From Cladocopium goreaui (Eukaryota; Sar; Dinophyceae; Suessiales; Symbiodiniaceae): a stretch of DNA of 64,000 bases. A model generated the notes under the pieces. The model was not told the DNA's origin. It saw only the letters and a list, made by a program, of their open reading frames with translations, and did no database searches. A program made the translations under genes and the position numbers. The stretch spans positions 299,004-363,003 of the forward strand of contig CAMXCT020002079.1 of assembly GCA_947184155.2 (NCBI GenBank), given 5' to 3'. Numbering within the stretch: position 1 is the stretch's first letter; each line of letters begins with the position of its first letter. Shown one piece after another: positions 35,201 to 43,790 of this stretch.

Positions 35201-38200
35201 TCCACATCTTCCTGATGAAGTCATGATGCGAATAGCACCGCATCTGGAAATGGTCAAGACAGAGAACTTTGAGTCCAACTTGCCATGGAACCGGCACAAA
35301 CGCCGACGATTACGTCAGGCCAAGCACGTGATCCTCCACTTGTTCTCAGGCCCAGATCACAACTACTGGGATCAAAGATGTGCCAATGCCAATACGGAGG
35401 TGCTTTGTATTGATACCACATGCTCTACGCCTGCCAACCTCCATGATCGGAATGTGTTTGGCTATCTGCTCACACTTTGTGCCAGTGGGCGTGTCAGGGC
35501 AATTTTGGGTGGTCCACCTTGCAGGACGGTGTCAGCTTTGAGGTATCAACAGGATGATGGTCCTGGAGTGCTTAGGACAGAGGAGCACCCATATGGCCTC
35601 CCAACTTTGGGTCCTGCAGATGCGGAACTGGTGATTGCGGACTCAGTCCTGATGTTTCGTTTTTGGTCGTTGCTCATGGTCGCTGAGGAGATGCGTGAGG
35701 AAACAGAGCCTCCGACGCAGTTTTTCATGGAGCAACCTGAGGACCCAAAACGATACCGCTCACAAGAAGATGTGCAACAACATGGGTACTTCTCAGTTTT
35801 TCGCACTGCGGAGTGGAAGGCCTTGGCGGAGAAGTACAACTTGGTGCAGTATCATTTTGATCAACATCCGATGGGGCATCCAAAAAGGAAACCCACGTGT
35901 CTGGCCACGAACGTGCAAGAAGTTCGGCATCTTGATGGAGTGCGTGGAGCCCCCAGCAATGAAGCTGAAGCTGGAACCCAATTTAGGGCCATGACAGTTG
36001 ATCAAAGATGTGAAGTTTCAAGAACGTGGTCTCAATGGGCCCTTGGACTGAAAAATGCGATTTCATTGGCCGTGAGTCAGCGGGTTCAGTGGCTTGACCG
36101 GCATCCTGATCAACCACAACAACCAGCGGTCAGGACCCTGGGCTCTGCAGCTCTCGAGTCATGGAAAACGCATTACCTCCACGACCACATGCCCTCTCGT
36201 AGAGATTGCCAACAATGTGTCAGAGCACAGGCTCGGGCACGCCCACATCGGCGAGTTCAACATCCGGAAGCGTTCACGCTTTCAGTGGACCTGAGCGGCA
36301 AGTTCACGCCGGGCATCAACCAGGAGCAGAAGCAGTGCAAATACCTGCTTGTGGGTGTTTACACCTTCCCAATCACAAGAGATGGGGTGCCACTTGCTTC
36401 TCCGGATGGTGTTGAACCTCAAGATCAACCACTTCCTGGTTTGGATGAGTTCCCAGCGGATGATGGAGCTGAAGAAGGGCCAGATCTACTACAAGAGCAA
36501 GAAGATGGCAATGTGGATGTGGAGGGTCAGGGCGAACATGAGGACCAAAAGGCCGAAAAAACGGCACATGGCTGCTTGTTGGCATGGCAGAAACTTGTGG
36601 AGGAATCCATGAACGTGACGGTGAAAAACATCACTTTTGTGGAGACCATTGAAAGCCGTCACTCCCAACATGTTCTGCCTGCCATTGCCAAGATCTACAG
36701 CCGCTTACGACAACTTGGCCTTCCGGTGATGAGGTTGCACTCGGATCGAGCCAGAGAATTTCTTGCAGCTCCTTTGCGAAGGTGGGCACAGCACAGAGAC
36801 ATTGTCCTCACGAAAACAGCAGGGGATGACTACAAAGCCAATGGACGCTGCGAAGCAGAACTTGGAGTCACCAAGCGAGCAATCCGCACGGTGATATCTG
36901 CTGGCAAGTTCAACATCAACTTGTGGCCGCTTGTAGCAAGACATGTGGGCGAACGTCGTCTCCGTGCTCAACTGCGTGCCTGTGGCTATCCTGTTGGTGA
37001 TTTGCTGAAGTTTGGAACTCAGGCATTTGCTCTTCGAAAGTGGTGGCAAGATAACCATGAGGAATGGGGTGACATCAGACAGCCAGTCCTGGTGCTTGGA
37101 CCAGATGCCTGTAGTACGTTGACCTCAACAAACTACTTTGTGCAGTCCATCGACACAGGTAAGTACTTCTTCACGGCCGATGTCATCACCCCTGACTTTG
37201 AGGCGACGGAGACGGCAGTTCTTGGTCAAAATGATGATCACCCAGTTCATGACGATGCTGCTCCGCGACCAATAGGGGCTGACAATGCCATCTACTTGCC
37301 TGAACGAGATGAGGCTTCTCGCCCTGCTGGCATGGATCTTCAACCAGCAAGACGATTGCGAGGCAAAACAAAGCCTGCTATGTTGCATCGATTGATGCGG
37401 GCACCAATCGAGGGGGAGGATGACCCTTTTGAACATCTTGGCCGAGTCAATGCGCCATCGTGGGAACGAGACAGCGATGATAGCTGGACTCTGGAAACAA
37501 TTCCATCACCAGACTCATCTCTTGACGGATCTGGAGGTGGGGAGGAGGAGGAGGCGCCTAATAGTCAGTGCGGTGGCTCAAGCCTGACAGCCTCACAGGA
37601 ATATGAAAGCTTCCTACAAAAGGTGCAACACAACTTGCACATGTTGGTGATGGATGAGATGGCCCACATTGATGGCACGGCTGATCAACAGGCGTGGTGC
37701 ATGCCCGTTTTGAAAGAGATGTTGGTGCAAAAGGCGGAGGTTGAAGAGGAGCTGATCATGATCAACAGAGGGAAAAAGGAAGTTCTGGCATGTGAAAATG
37801 AGTTTTTGGTAACCAGAACGGTATCAAACAAAGAAGTGTGGGAGAATGTCAAGGATTGGGAGCCCTCGGTGAGAGCTGAGTATGAGCAGCTGGTGAACCA
37901 GAAGCAGGCAGTAACGCAGATGACGAAGTCTCAGCTGCGACAACTTGCACAAGAAAAACAACTCCCAATCGAGCTTCTTCCAGCAAAAATGGTCCACACG
38001 CGAAAGGCCAACACCGGCGCATACAGATCTCGGGCGGTGGTATGTGGCAACTATCAAGAAGTTGGCACAGGAGATCGGTACGCTGGAGGTGCTGATGGAT
38101 GTCAAGTCAGGGCCTTGATCAGAACCGCGGCTTTGCGGGGATGGTGCCTGGCAGGCAGCGACATCAGGGTGGCGTTTTTGAACGCTCCAAAGCGTGACAC

Positions 38201-38543
38201 AACAAAGATCACGGCGATGGAGGTGCCGACCATCTTCAAACACCTTGGTTTGGCTGACGCTGAGGATGTGTGGATCATTGAAAAAGCCCTTTATGGGTTG
38301 GTGTCCTCGCCAAGGGACTGGGGCATCCATCGAGATGAGGTGTTGCCCACTTTGCGCTGGCACCGGAAGATTGGAGATGTAGTTCTCGAAGGGCGATTTG
38401 TCCACTCAAAGGATGAGAACTTGTGGCGCCTGGTTGAGATCAACAAGGAGACGGGCACTGAAAACTGGGCAGGTTTGATGTCAGCTCGCTATGGAAGCTA
38501 TCCAGAACACCTGGGCACTATCGGAGGTGGAATGGGCATCTGA
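32250..38543 (+). CDS. E2 Gag-protease-methyltransferase-integrase-RT polyprotein
   Basis: The long frame encodes about 2097 residues. Its first codon is only a re-entry point after the T7 run; the first ATG follows a few codons later. Residues 200-330 hold His/Gly/Ala-rich repeats. Residues 380-620 are a helical Gag region. A CCCH finger (CRYFISDGGCKAGKSCKWLH) lies near 648 and a CCHC knuckle (CWICGAKDHRKSEC) near 680. The protease motif is DSGATH (about 833). The methyltransferase-like domain spans about 1026-1240. The integrase has a zinc site (HYLHDH...CQQC, about 1308-1325) and catalytic D (VDLSGKF), D (HSDRAREF, about 1497) and E (NGRCEAELG, about 1534), with an acidic insertion between the first two. 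RT starts near 1870 (IRVAFLNAPK, KALYGLVSSPRDW). The frame ends at GLMS plus unrelated residues where the YxDD box should be. Confidence 0.85.
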   Translation: MRRQNSMLMEELATLKTKLENDGSNRANSGMESTPWSAVNGGESSTSGAGGVEVFQQVRSSRHGSRTPRSSKNRDAAVSPERNKEPARFTPNGTKVPAGPPPQSEPFWPPVPPIPMVENGQDVVEKENMSGIYDTCESKPRVRNGDREWKPQCEGVVTASEAKQFWLEQEVQALRSVLNKVSIPTAFHESGYWNGGFESRVNPQHASFVPGASLSVGGSGADRLLHRASMELGGSGNEHLLHRAPHGSNGLDPHQGRAPFAGSLTGGARAEHVHGEHLCHDRAGQHGGHQGDARASLEHGEHRCDGRAFAMHGDLPAQARAASMSADGVGLLDKGYGRSQDLPRHGVGGGGFGDGSYPGRIYGPWTEHSGGSMNTKGELPDLPADSSPLQFGDWLHLITPIMKDISASADWWWESTLREAKVFYENWRTSSPLQRIQIQPRLPEDMQSSQFQRTEQRGIQMLLKAIPSTEQQALVTDRILSSTGIIFKLLVRFQPGGPGEKQLLLTHLTTFPKCKDIQEVASALRSWRRHFGRALEVEATLPDGVLLLKNLDLPQQKLGTMDNQAAFRLSQSRMELQLDQKPTQQSLWAFSQCLLAEAETLALFQSSTTTTTDQSPLKLKQMQNDPKTPSRTTATEGNTKSSPMAEKPCRYFISDGGCKAGKSCKWLHSWDGVTDKSSRCWICGAKDHRKSECKVKAAPRKPGEPSGSGGGTGQGRGGSSNDVSTSTTTATSSATGGKAGAAAAKVLQNTDKMSTASTSSTSAFPAEVKNPNGLPEEGVNSGDGGTGGDPKGTKADELLHEATQLLKSLRVQPKVNVMQLAGLEQAENDWVLIDSGATHALRPAHDLQEWTNAERTVVQLANGETEAFRLKKGTKVLLGHPTQTTSRIVPMGGLTALDFTLQWSGDQCQLRDDEGREFEVRVVQGCPMVSLADGQRILEWLEWYQAHQQRKLAMVRTLLADDTQVDRQRLDLELALTYKLRQLFPHLPDEVMMRIAPHLEMVKTENFESNLPWNRHKRRRLRQAKHVILHLFSGPDHNYWDQRCANANTEVLCIDTTCSTPANLHDRNVFGYLLTLCASGRVRAILGGPPCRTVSALRYQQDDGPGVLRTEEHPYGLPTLGPADAELVIADSVLMFRFWSLLMVAEEMREETEPPTQFFMEQPEDPKRYRSQEDVQQHGYFSVFRTAEWKALAEKYNLVQYHFDQHPMGHPKRKPTCLATNVQEVRHLDGVRGAPSNEAEAGTQFRAMTVDQRCEVSRTWSQWALGLKNAISLAVSQRVQWLDRHPDQPQQPAVRTLGSAALESWKTHYLHDHMPSRRDCQQCVRAQARARPHRRVQHPEAFTLSVDLSGKFTPGINQEQKQCKYLLVGVYTFPITRDGVPLASPDGVEPQDQPLPGLDEFPADDGAEEGPDLLQEQEDGNVDVEGQGEHEDQKAEKTAHGCLLAWQKLVEESMNVTVKNITFVETIESRHSQHVLPAIAKIYSRLRQLGLPVMRLHSDRAREFLAAPLRRWAQHRDIVLTKTAGDDYKANGRCEAELGVTKRAIRTVISAGKFNINLWPLVARHVGERRLRAQLRACGYPVGDLLKFGTQAFALRKWWQDNHEEWGDIRQPVLVLGPDACSTLTSTNYFVQSIDTGKYFFTADVITPDFEATETAVLGQNDDHPVHDDAAPRPIGADNAIYLPERDEASRPAGMDLQPARRLRGKTKPAMLHRLMRAPIEGEDDPFEHLGRVNAPSWERDSDDSWTLETIPSPDSSLDGSGGGEEEEAPNSQCGGSSLTASQEYESFLQKVQHNLHMLVMDEMAHIDGTADQQAWCMPVLKEMLVQKAEVEEELIMINRGKKEVLACENEFLVTRTVSNKEVWENVKDWEPSVRAEYEQLVNQKQAVTQMTKSQLRQLAQEKQLPIELLPAKMVHTRKANTGAYRSRAVVCGNYQEVGTGDRYAGGADGCQVRALIRTAALRGWCLAGSDIRVAFLNAPKRDTTKITAMEVPTIFKHLGLADAEDVWIIEKALYGLVSSPRDWGIHRDEVLPTLRWHRKIGDVVLEGRFVHSKDENLWRLVEINKETGTENWAGLMSARYGSYPEHLGTIGGGMGI
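32925..33215 (+). repeat. Cluster of TCGGGC(T) motifs in E2 Gag region
   Basis: Eight TCGGGC boxes, six of them TCGGGCT, occur at roughly 35-50-base spacing near 32927, 32975, 33017, 33052, 33091, 33127, 33167 and 33206. The spacing does not follow one exact unit length, so it is the box that is kept more than the surrounding sequence. A matching cluster lies at 39795-40340. Confidence 0.7.
35326..35990 (+). other. Cytosine-5 DNA methyltransferase-like domain between protease and integrase of E2
   Basis: Seen in order: HVILHLFSG (motif I type), VLCIDTT (second strand), VRAILGGPPCRTVSALRY (about 35492-35545; motif IV with Pro-Pro-Cys), FFMEQPEDP (about 35723-35749; in the place of ENV) and YHFDQHPMGHPKRKPTCLATN (the motif VIII region, as in Dcm-like proteins with RKPT.xxTN). 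Motif IX/X is not obvious. Capture of cytosine methyltransferases by copia elements of Symbiodinium-type dinoflagellates has been reported, so the presence is expected for the group. Whether this divergent copy is active is unknown. Confidence 0.65.
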
Positions 38544-40575
38544 CAAACCCCTGCGCTACTGCGGCTTCGAGATCAGCATGGGTGCTGCTGGAGATGGGTT
38601 CTATGTGTCCCAAGGCATGTATGAACAGGAGTTGATGACACGATGGGACATCAAGGAATCGCTGCAGTATCCTGCCTTCAAAGTCACTGAGGACGATGAG
38701 CAGTTTGTGGGGGAGATCGACCCGAATGATGTCCGCACTGCCCAGATGATGACTGGAGCGCTCCTATGGCTCTCAACCAGAACCAGGCCAGATTTGGTTT
38801 TTGGCGTTTCTGCAATGAGCAGGCTGACAACGAAGAATCCAAAGAAGGCGGTGGAGATTGGGTATGTCTTGCTCAAGTACCTGTATGGAAATCCTGGTGG
38901 AATGCACTATCCACAAACGATTCCTGGAGGTGATTGGGGGCGCCGAGACCAGTTGAAGGCGAAGCGGCATCAAAAGATGTTAGAAGTTTTTTCTGACATC
39001 TCATATGCTGCGGGCACGGACCACAAGAGCATCCAAGGCTTAGTGGTATACTATGCTGGAGTTCCCATCGCGTGGCAGTGTGGAGTGCAAACATTTGTGG
39101 CGCACTCAACAGCGGAAGCTGAACTCATCGCATACTGCGAGTCCTTGGTGGTGGGAAGGGCGACAGAAGCACTTTTGGCATCTATCTGGCAACAGTGGGA
39201 TTTTGAGGTCATTTATGGGGACAATGCGGCGGCCATCAACTTGGCTCACGGTGTCACCACAGCATCGTGGCGCACGCGGCACCTCAGAATCCGAGCCAGT
39301 GTGCTGAAAGAGGCTTTGGATGAATCAAAGGGCAGAATTGGTGGAGGATGGAAACTTCTGCACCTCAAGGGCACTGAGTTGGTTGCTGATGGTTGCACCA
39401 AACCTCTTCATGGCCAAGCCTTCACGCAGTTTGTTGATGACCTTGGCTTGAGAAGAACGAGGAGGGTGCAGCAACCTGTTCGCGAGGACAGACCCGCGGT
39501 TGGCGGTGAACACCATGGTGCGGCAATGCGCGCAATGATGGTTGGTGGCGTGCTGCTGTCTACAGCAGAAGCTCATGGTGAGGAGAATGAGGAGGTCTTT
39601 GACCGAGTTTGGACAGCTGGCATTCTGCTTGTGGCTTTGGGAGTGATTTACTCTGGCCAGCTTCTTTTTCAAGCATCGCGGTGCTGTTTGAGGAGGATGC
39701 GACAGTGCTCAACAAGAAAGGAAGATCAAAAGCGTGGCGAAGCAGAACCTGAAGACGTGGATGAAAGACCATCTACAAGGTTGAGATCGACCTCACGATC
39801 GGGCTCGAGCAGCGATGGTGGCGTGTCTGCGAGGCAGTGTATGACCTCACAGTCGGGCTCTATGAGCATCGGACGTAGCGGTTCTCCGAGGCTGAATTTG
39901 ACTTCACGCTCGGGCTCAGCATGTGATGACGGTGCTTTGAGGTTGAATTTGCCTTCACGTTCGGGCTCTGCGTGCAGTGATGAAGCATCTATGAGCTTGT
40001 GTTTGACTTCACGCTCGGGCTTCGCATGTGGCGATGGCGGCTCAGCGAGATTGAAATCGTCTTCACATTCGGGCCCCATGACATGCACAGAAGCGCCTAC
40101 AAGTCGGAGTTTGTCTTCACAGTCGGGCTCCGCGACCAAAGCAGGCGCATCATCGAGAAGAACATCCGCGAATTTGGATGTGAACAGTGAGAAGTTTGGA
40201 AAAGGTGCTGGAGCATCTGTGACATCAACGAAGAGCTTGGCAAGCGCTGGGAGCACTATGTCAACGAATTTGACACGAAGCTCGGGCTCGGAAAGCGCTG
40301 GCGAGGGCTCTACATCCTTGAAGAGGAGGACACGATCGGGCCTTGAACTGGAGGCGTCAGCGGGAAATCCTGCTGATGTAGCTGATTTTGTAGCTGCATC
40401 TGAGATCAGAGGGGATCTCGTTGGAAGTAGTGTAGGCGAAATTAGCGGAAGTTCTGAGGGGCACGAAATCCAGAACCCTTGGAACAAGTTTCAACATAAA
40501 TATAAGGGTTTGGGGATGACATCGACGGCACTTGCAAAGCTGTACAAAGGCCGCATGTCCAAGGATTCCCCGTAG
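38491..40575 (+). CDS. E2 RT end, RNase H and membrane/RSGS-repeat tail
   Basis: This 694-residue frame overlaps the previous one by 53 bases. It begins after the lost YxDD segment (EAIQNTWALSEVEWASDKP). The RT connection follows (LLWLSTRTRPDLVFGVSAMS, about residue 90). RNase H at about 155-320 has SDISYAAG, STAEAELIAY, GDNAAAINLA and VADGCTKPL, so its acidic residues are intact. Beyond it, residues 343-362 (AAMRAMMVGGVLLSTAEA) and 373-393 (VWTAGILLVALGVIYSGQLLF) are hydrophobic, and the second looks like a membrane helix. Residues about 430-620 are a serine-rich array with SRSGS-type repeats every 15-20 residues. The last 40 residues are ordered (NPWNKFQHKYKGLG). A membrane-anchored tail is unusual for copia and might be envelope-like; that is inference. 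Confidence 0.75.
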   Translation: MEAIQNTWALSEVEWASDKPLRYCGFEISMGAAGDGFYVSQGMYEQELMTRWDIKESLQYPAFKVTEDDEQFVGEIDPNDVRTAQMMTGALLWLSTRTRPDLVFGVSAMSRLTTKNPKKAVEIGYVLLKYLYGNPGGMHYPQTIPGGDWGRRDQLKAKRHQKMLEVFSDISYAAGTDHKSIQGLVVYYAGVPIAWQCGVQTFVAHSTAEAELIAYCESLVVGRATEALLASIWQQWDFEVIYGDNAAAINLAHGVTTASWRTRHLRIRASVLKEALDESKGRIGGGWKLLHLKGTELVADGCTKPLHGQAFTQFVDDLGLRRTRRVQQPVREDRPAVGGEHHGAAMRAMMVGGVLLSTAEAHGEENEEVFDRVWTAGILLVALGVIYSGQLLFQASRCCLRRMRQCSTRKEDQKRGEAEPEDVDERPSTRLRSTSRSGSSSDGGVSARQCMTSQSGSMSIGRSGSPRLNLTSRSGSACDDGALRLNLPSRSGSACSDEASMSLCLTSRSGFACGDGGSARLKSSSHSGPMTCTEAPTSRSLSSQSGSATKAGASSRRTSANLDVNSEKFGKGAGASVTSTKSLASAGSTMSTNLTRSSGSESAGEGSTSLKRRTRSGLELEASAGNPADVADFVAASEIRGDLVGSSVGEISGSSEGHEIQNPWNKFQHKYKGLGMTSTALAKLYKGRMSKDSP
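39795..40340 (+). repeat. Cluster of TCAC(G/A)NTCGGGCTC motifs in E2 tail
   Basis: Nine TCGGGC boxes, most within TTCACG-N-TCGGGCTC, occur near 39798, 39853, 39910, 39961, 40014, 40069, 40122, 40281 and 40336. They correspond to the SRSGS repeats in the protein. Confidence 0.7.
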
Positions 40576-40640
40576 AAATGCCTTGAGCCTCAGAGCACAT
40601 TTTGTGCAAAGTTTTTCCCCGATGATTCACTGACGTGAAT

Positions 40641-40647
40641 GGGGGAG
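40641..40647 (+). promoter_or_regulatory. E2 polypurine tract
   Basis: GGGGGAG lies directly before the 3' LTR, the expected place of the plus-strand primer. It is short but correctly positioned. Confidence 0.6.
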
Positions 40648-40729
40648 CCCGTTCAGATAGGCACGAATCACCTTTTACATGGAGGCATTTTGGTACAAAA
40701 ACAAGGTTTTACCCCTCGGCTGTGACAAG
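40648..40729 (+). repeat. E2 3' LTR (82 bp)
   Basis: Direct copy of 31752-31833, immediately preceded by the purine run GGGGGAG (40641-40647) and followed by a TA microsatellite. No poly(A) signal is evident inside it. Confidence 0.85.
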
Positions 40730-43190
40730 TATATATATATATATACATTTTCAGGACCAGGGTGCTTCTTGGTTCAACATGACAACGAACCATGCTACTC
40801 TCTACTGATATGAAACCATCTCCAAACATCCATGCTCAATGTAGACCACTTCTATCGTTGCAACGCGCTTGCTTTTATTCGAGAGTTTTTTCTCTGCTGT
40901 GCAAAATCTTTGAGAAACAAGGAAATCATAGCTTATCAAAGACTTCTTGAGATTGTATGAGCAACTTGGCAACTGTAAAATCATGTGGATTATCGAGCCA
41001 TCTATGTATGCATAAGCATTTTATTTCTGTATATAAAATACCTTTACACCAATATATGAATAACATATATATATATGGGATAGTTCAGATTACTGTAGAG
41101 TGGCTTGCTAATGACAGATACAAAGGATATAAGAAGTACATACAACATCCACCCAAACCCCACAAGACACCCAACCCTAGACGACGCCCGACCAAACCAG
41201 AAGGTGGGAGCCCCCCCTATGTTCTATCAAACGTTCGAAACAGTGCAGCCTTTTTTCAAGTAAACTATACCCAATAATGAAATATTGTCTCTATATATAT
41301 ATACACACATGAAATGTGCTGGAAGCAAAGCTTGCCGCAAAATACGGGCCAAAGAATGCTGAAGACATGCCTCTTCAGCAGCACTACAAAGCCGAAAGTT
41401 GGGCTCCGCAAAGAAGAAGACGGAGAGCGACATGTGAATCAGTTGATGTAGCCTTGAGTCGTCGTGGGCTGTCTGAATGAAAACGCAATAAGGCACTCGT
41501 CTCGGATCATACTTACATTACCTTAACGGCGGCAGCACAAGACTCAGAAAGGCGGTGATGAAAGTATTGTGGTTCATGTTGAGAACATTCCAAACAGTGG
41601 TTGGGGGACCGACCATCGGGAAGGCATGCACACTTGAAAGGATGACTTTTTGGGCAAGCTCTGATGGGCCTTAATGTCCTTACAGGTAACTCACACAAGT
41701 CATCCCGTTGAGTTCACAACATCCCTCTTCGGATTAGTGGGTGTAATTGCACCTGAATTTCCAATCAAGCTTCCACATGTGCCCGAGTTTTCTGGAATCC
41801 GCCAAAAACCCGCGATTACAAAACATGGACGCTTGAAACATGGACACCCACACCTGAATCTTGTTTTAGGGTGGGATTTAAGGCATGGCATGTTTTGCAG
41901 ACCCCGTTCAAGTCCAGCCAGAGTAAAAGCAACTTTCAGAAATTGAGTAACCACAACTGTTGCAGAATTTTTGAACCAAGGTTCCGAAGCCAATGATCAA
42001 GGTAGTCTATTCAGATTGAGACAAATGGAGAAATCTGAATTCTGGACTATCTTGATTGACGCTTGGGACATTCGCCGCAGATTTCACGTCAGATTCGGTC
42101 AGTTCTGCATCCCACTGGGAGCCTTTGACAAGAAAGGAGAGGAGAGAACTCGGAGAGAACTCGGAGGGAACAGGATCGACTTTGATGGCATCAATCCGCC
42201 GAGGAAACGATCCAATGCATCGCAGCATGTCGGAGTCATAGTGCTGTCAGGTAGCTGATCTTCACCAAGCTTGTGACGGCTCAGAAACTCATGCAACGCC
42301 TGCAAGTTGGGTGAATCTATGCCTGTTTGAAGCCTTTGCTGCGAAATCACCTTATGTTGCTGAATTGAAGAAAAGAAGTGAATGTCCTATACTTTTGGAA
42401 GCACTTTGATACCTTGATGCAGGAAGCTTCCATGACAGCAATAGCCACTGCGGAAGATGAAAATATCATATAACTCTGGCGAAGGTGCTGCAAACCTTCC
42501 ATTCGGTGGTTGCCGTCTGTCCTTCAAAATTCATTATTCCGTGTTATTGTCTCCCTTTGAAGTCCTGGCTTGGCTATGTCTCCCTTTGGGCTAAGCTAAA
42601 GTTGAATTTGCGGAAGAGGCTGTGCCAAATGTTCCTGGACAGGCAGTCGACCCCAAGTTCTTTCCTCACAGGCAGAGTTTCCTTCACCCCCAATCTTCCA
42701 ACATTACCAACATTCGCCATATTTCGCCATGCTTTTTGCATCTTGTTTCTATGTTTTGAGCGATTCTCGTTCATATTTGTTTATGGATTTTTCAACACGA
42801 CACACATGTGTATGATTTAAAAAAAATGTATATACACAAGGAGGTTTACAATACATGCGTTGCTCCTGCCTATGAAGCATTGGATCTCTTATGATTTTTC
42901 TATACAAAGCATGTTGTCGTTTATATTTTTTTACAGATCAGTCACAATCAATTGCGCAGTAGAATGTCCAATGGGCAGTCAACATATGTGCCGGGTCTCA
43001 ATTCAAAACCATCCTGATACCGCCTGCATCAAGTCAGAGACAGCAGTACAGAGAAGCGCGTTTTCTTCTGCACCTCGGATTGGCACAGTGCCATGGAGAG
43101 CTTTGCAGAGCACCAACTTAGTGCAGCATCATCCTGAAGGAAGGAACAAAAATATGCAGACGGACCTTTTACCGGCCCACAAATTGGGGT
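40730..43190. other. AT-rich host DNA with candidate minus-strand exons
   Basis: Short TA microsatellites occur at 40730-40745, 41066-41078 and 41290-41305. Two minus-strand stretches look coding. One is about 41420-41310 (RLCSAAEEACLQHSLARILR). The other is about 42345-42180 (RLQTGIDSPNLQALHEFLS), continuing in another frame to about 42010 (VKGSQWDAELTESDVKSAAN). A Cys-rich frame at 41698-41513 is weaker. These could be exons of the minus-strand gene that ends at 29991, with E2 inserted in an intron; this is speculative. No family is recognised. Confidence 0.3.
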
Positions 43191-43194
43191 CGGG

Positions 43195-43790
43195 TGGGGT
43201 GGGGTGTGATAGCATTCGTTACTACTGCAAGACATGATGTGAGGCTACGCTGCGCATGGTGTGGGGTGGGGTGGGGGTGTGATAGCATTCGTCACTACTG
43301 CAAGACATGATGTGATGCTACGCTACGCATTCGTCACTACTGCAAGACATGATGTGAGGCTACGCTACGCATGGGGTGGGGTGGGGTGGGTGGGGTGGGG
43401 TGTGATAGCATTCGTCACTACTGCAAGACATGATGTGATTCGTCACTACTGCAAGACTGATGTGATGCTACGCTACTCAGCTACTGTGATGCTACGCTGC
43501 ACATGGTGTGGGGTGGGGTGGGGTGTGATAGCATTCGTCACTACTGCAAGACATGATGTGAAGCTACGCTACGCATTCGTCACTACTGCAAGACATGATG
43601 TGATGCTACGCTACGCATTCGTCACTACTGCAAGACATGATGTGATGCTACGCTACGCATTCGTCACTACTGCAAGACATGATGTGATGCTTCGCTACGC
43701 ATTCGTCACTACTGCAAGACATGATGTGATGCTACGCTACGCATTCGTCACTACTGCAAGACATGATGTGAGGCTACGCTGCGCATGGGG
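43195..43790 (+). repeat. Minisatellite, about 42-bp unit, with G-rich spacers
   Basis: A unit of about 42 bases (CATTCGTCACTACTGCAAGA followed by CATGATGTGATGCTACGCTACG) repeats about a dozen times. Some units are separated by GGGGTGGGGTG blocks. The last five or six are head-to-tail and nearly identical. As 42 is a multiple of three, long frames (VTTARHDV repeated) arise without selection. Confidence 0.9.

Larger units (their letters stand above)
31752..40729 (+). mobile_element. E2: Ty1/copia-type retroelement with 82-bp terminal repeats
   Basis: Identical 82-bp direct repeats bound the element (31752-31833 and 40648-40729). Inside, in order, are a primer-binding site, Gag with CCCH and CCHC fingers, protease (DSGATH), a cytosine-methyltransferase-like domain, integrase, RT, RNase H and a tail with a membrane segment and RSGS repeats. 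A GGGGGAG polypurine tract precedes the 3' repeat. Both flanks are TA-rich: 17 bases ending TACAT on the left and 19 on the right. So the element went into a microsatellite and an exact target duplication cannot be defined. The LTRs show no difference by eye, suggesting recent insertion. Two changes disrupt it: a frame change in a T7 run (32245-32251) and loss of the RT YxDD box near 38480. Confidence 0.9.
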
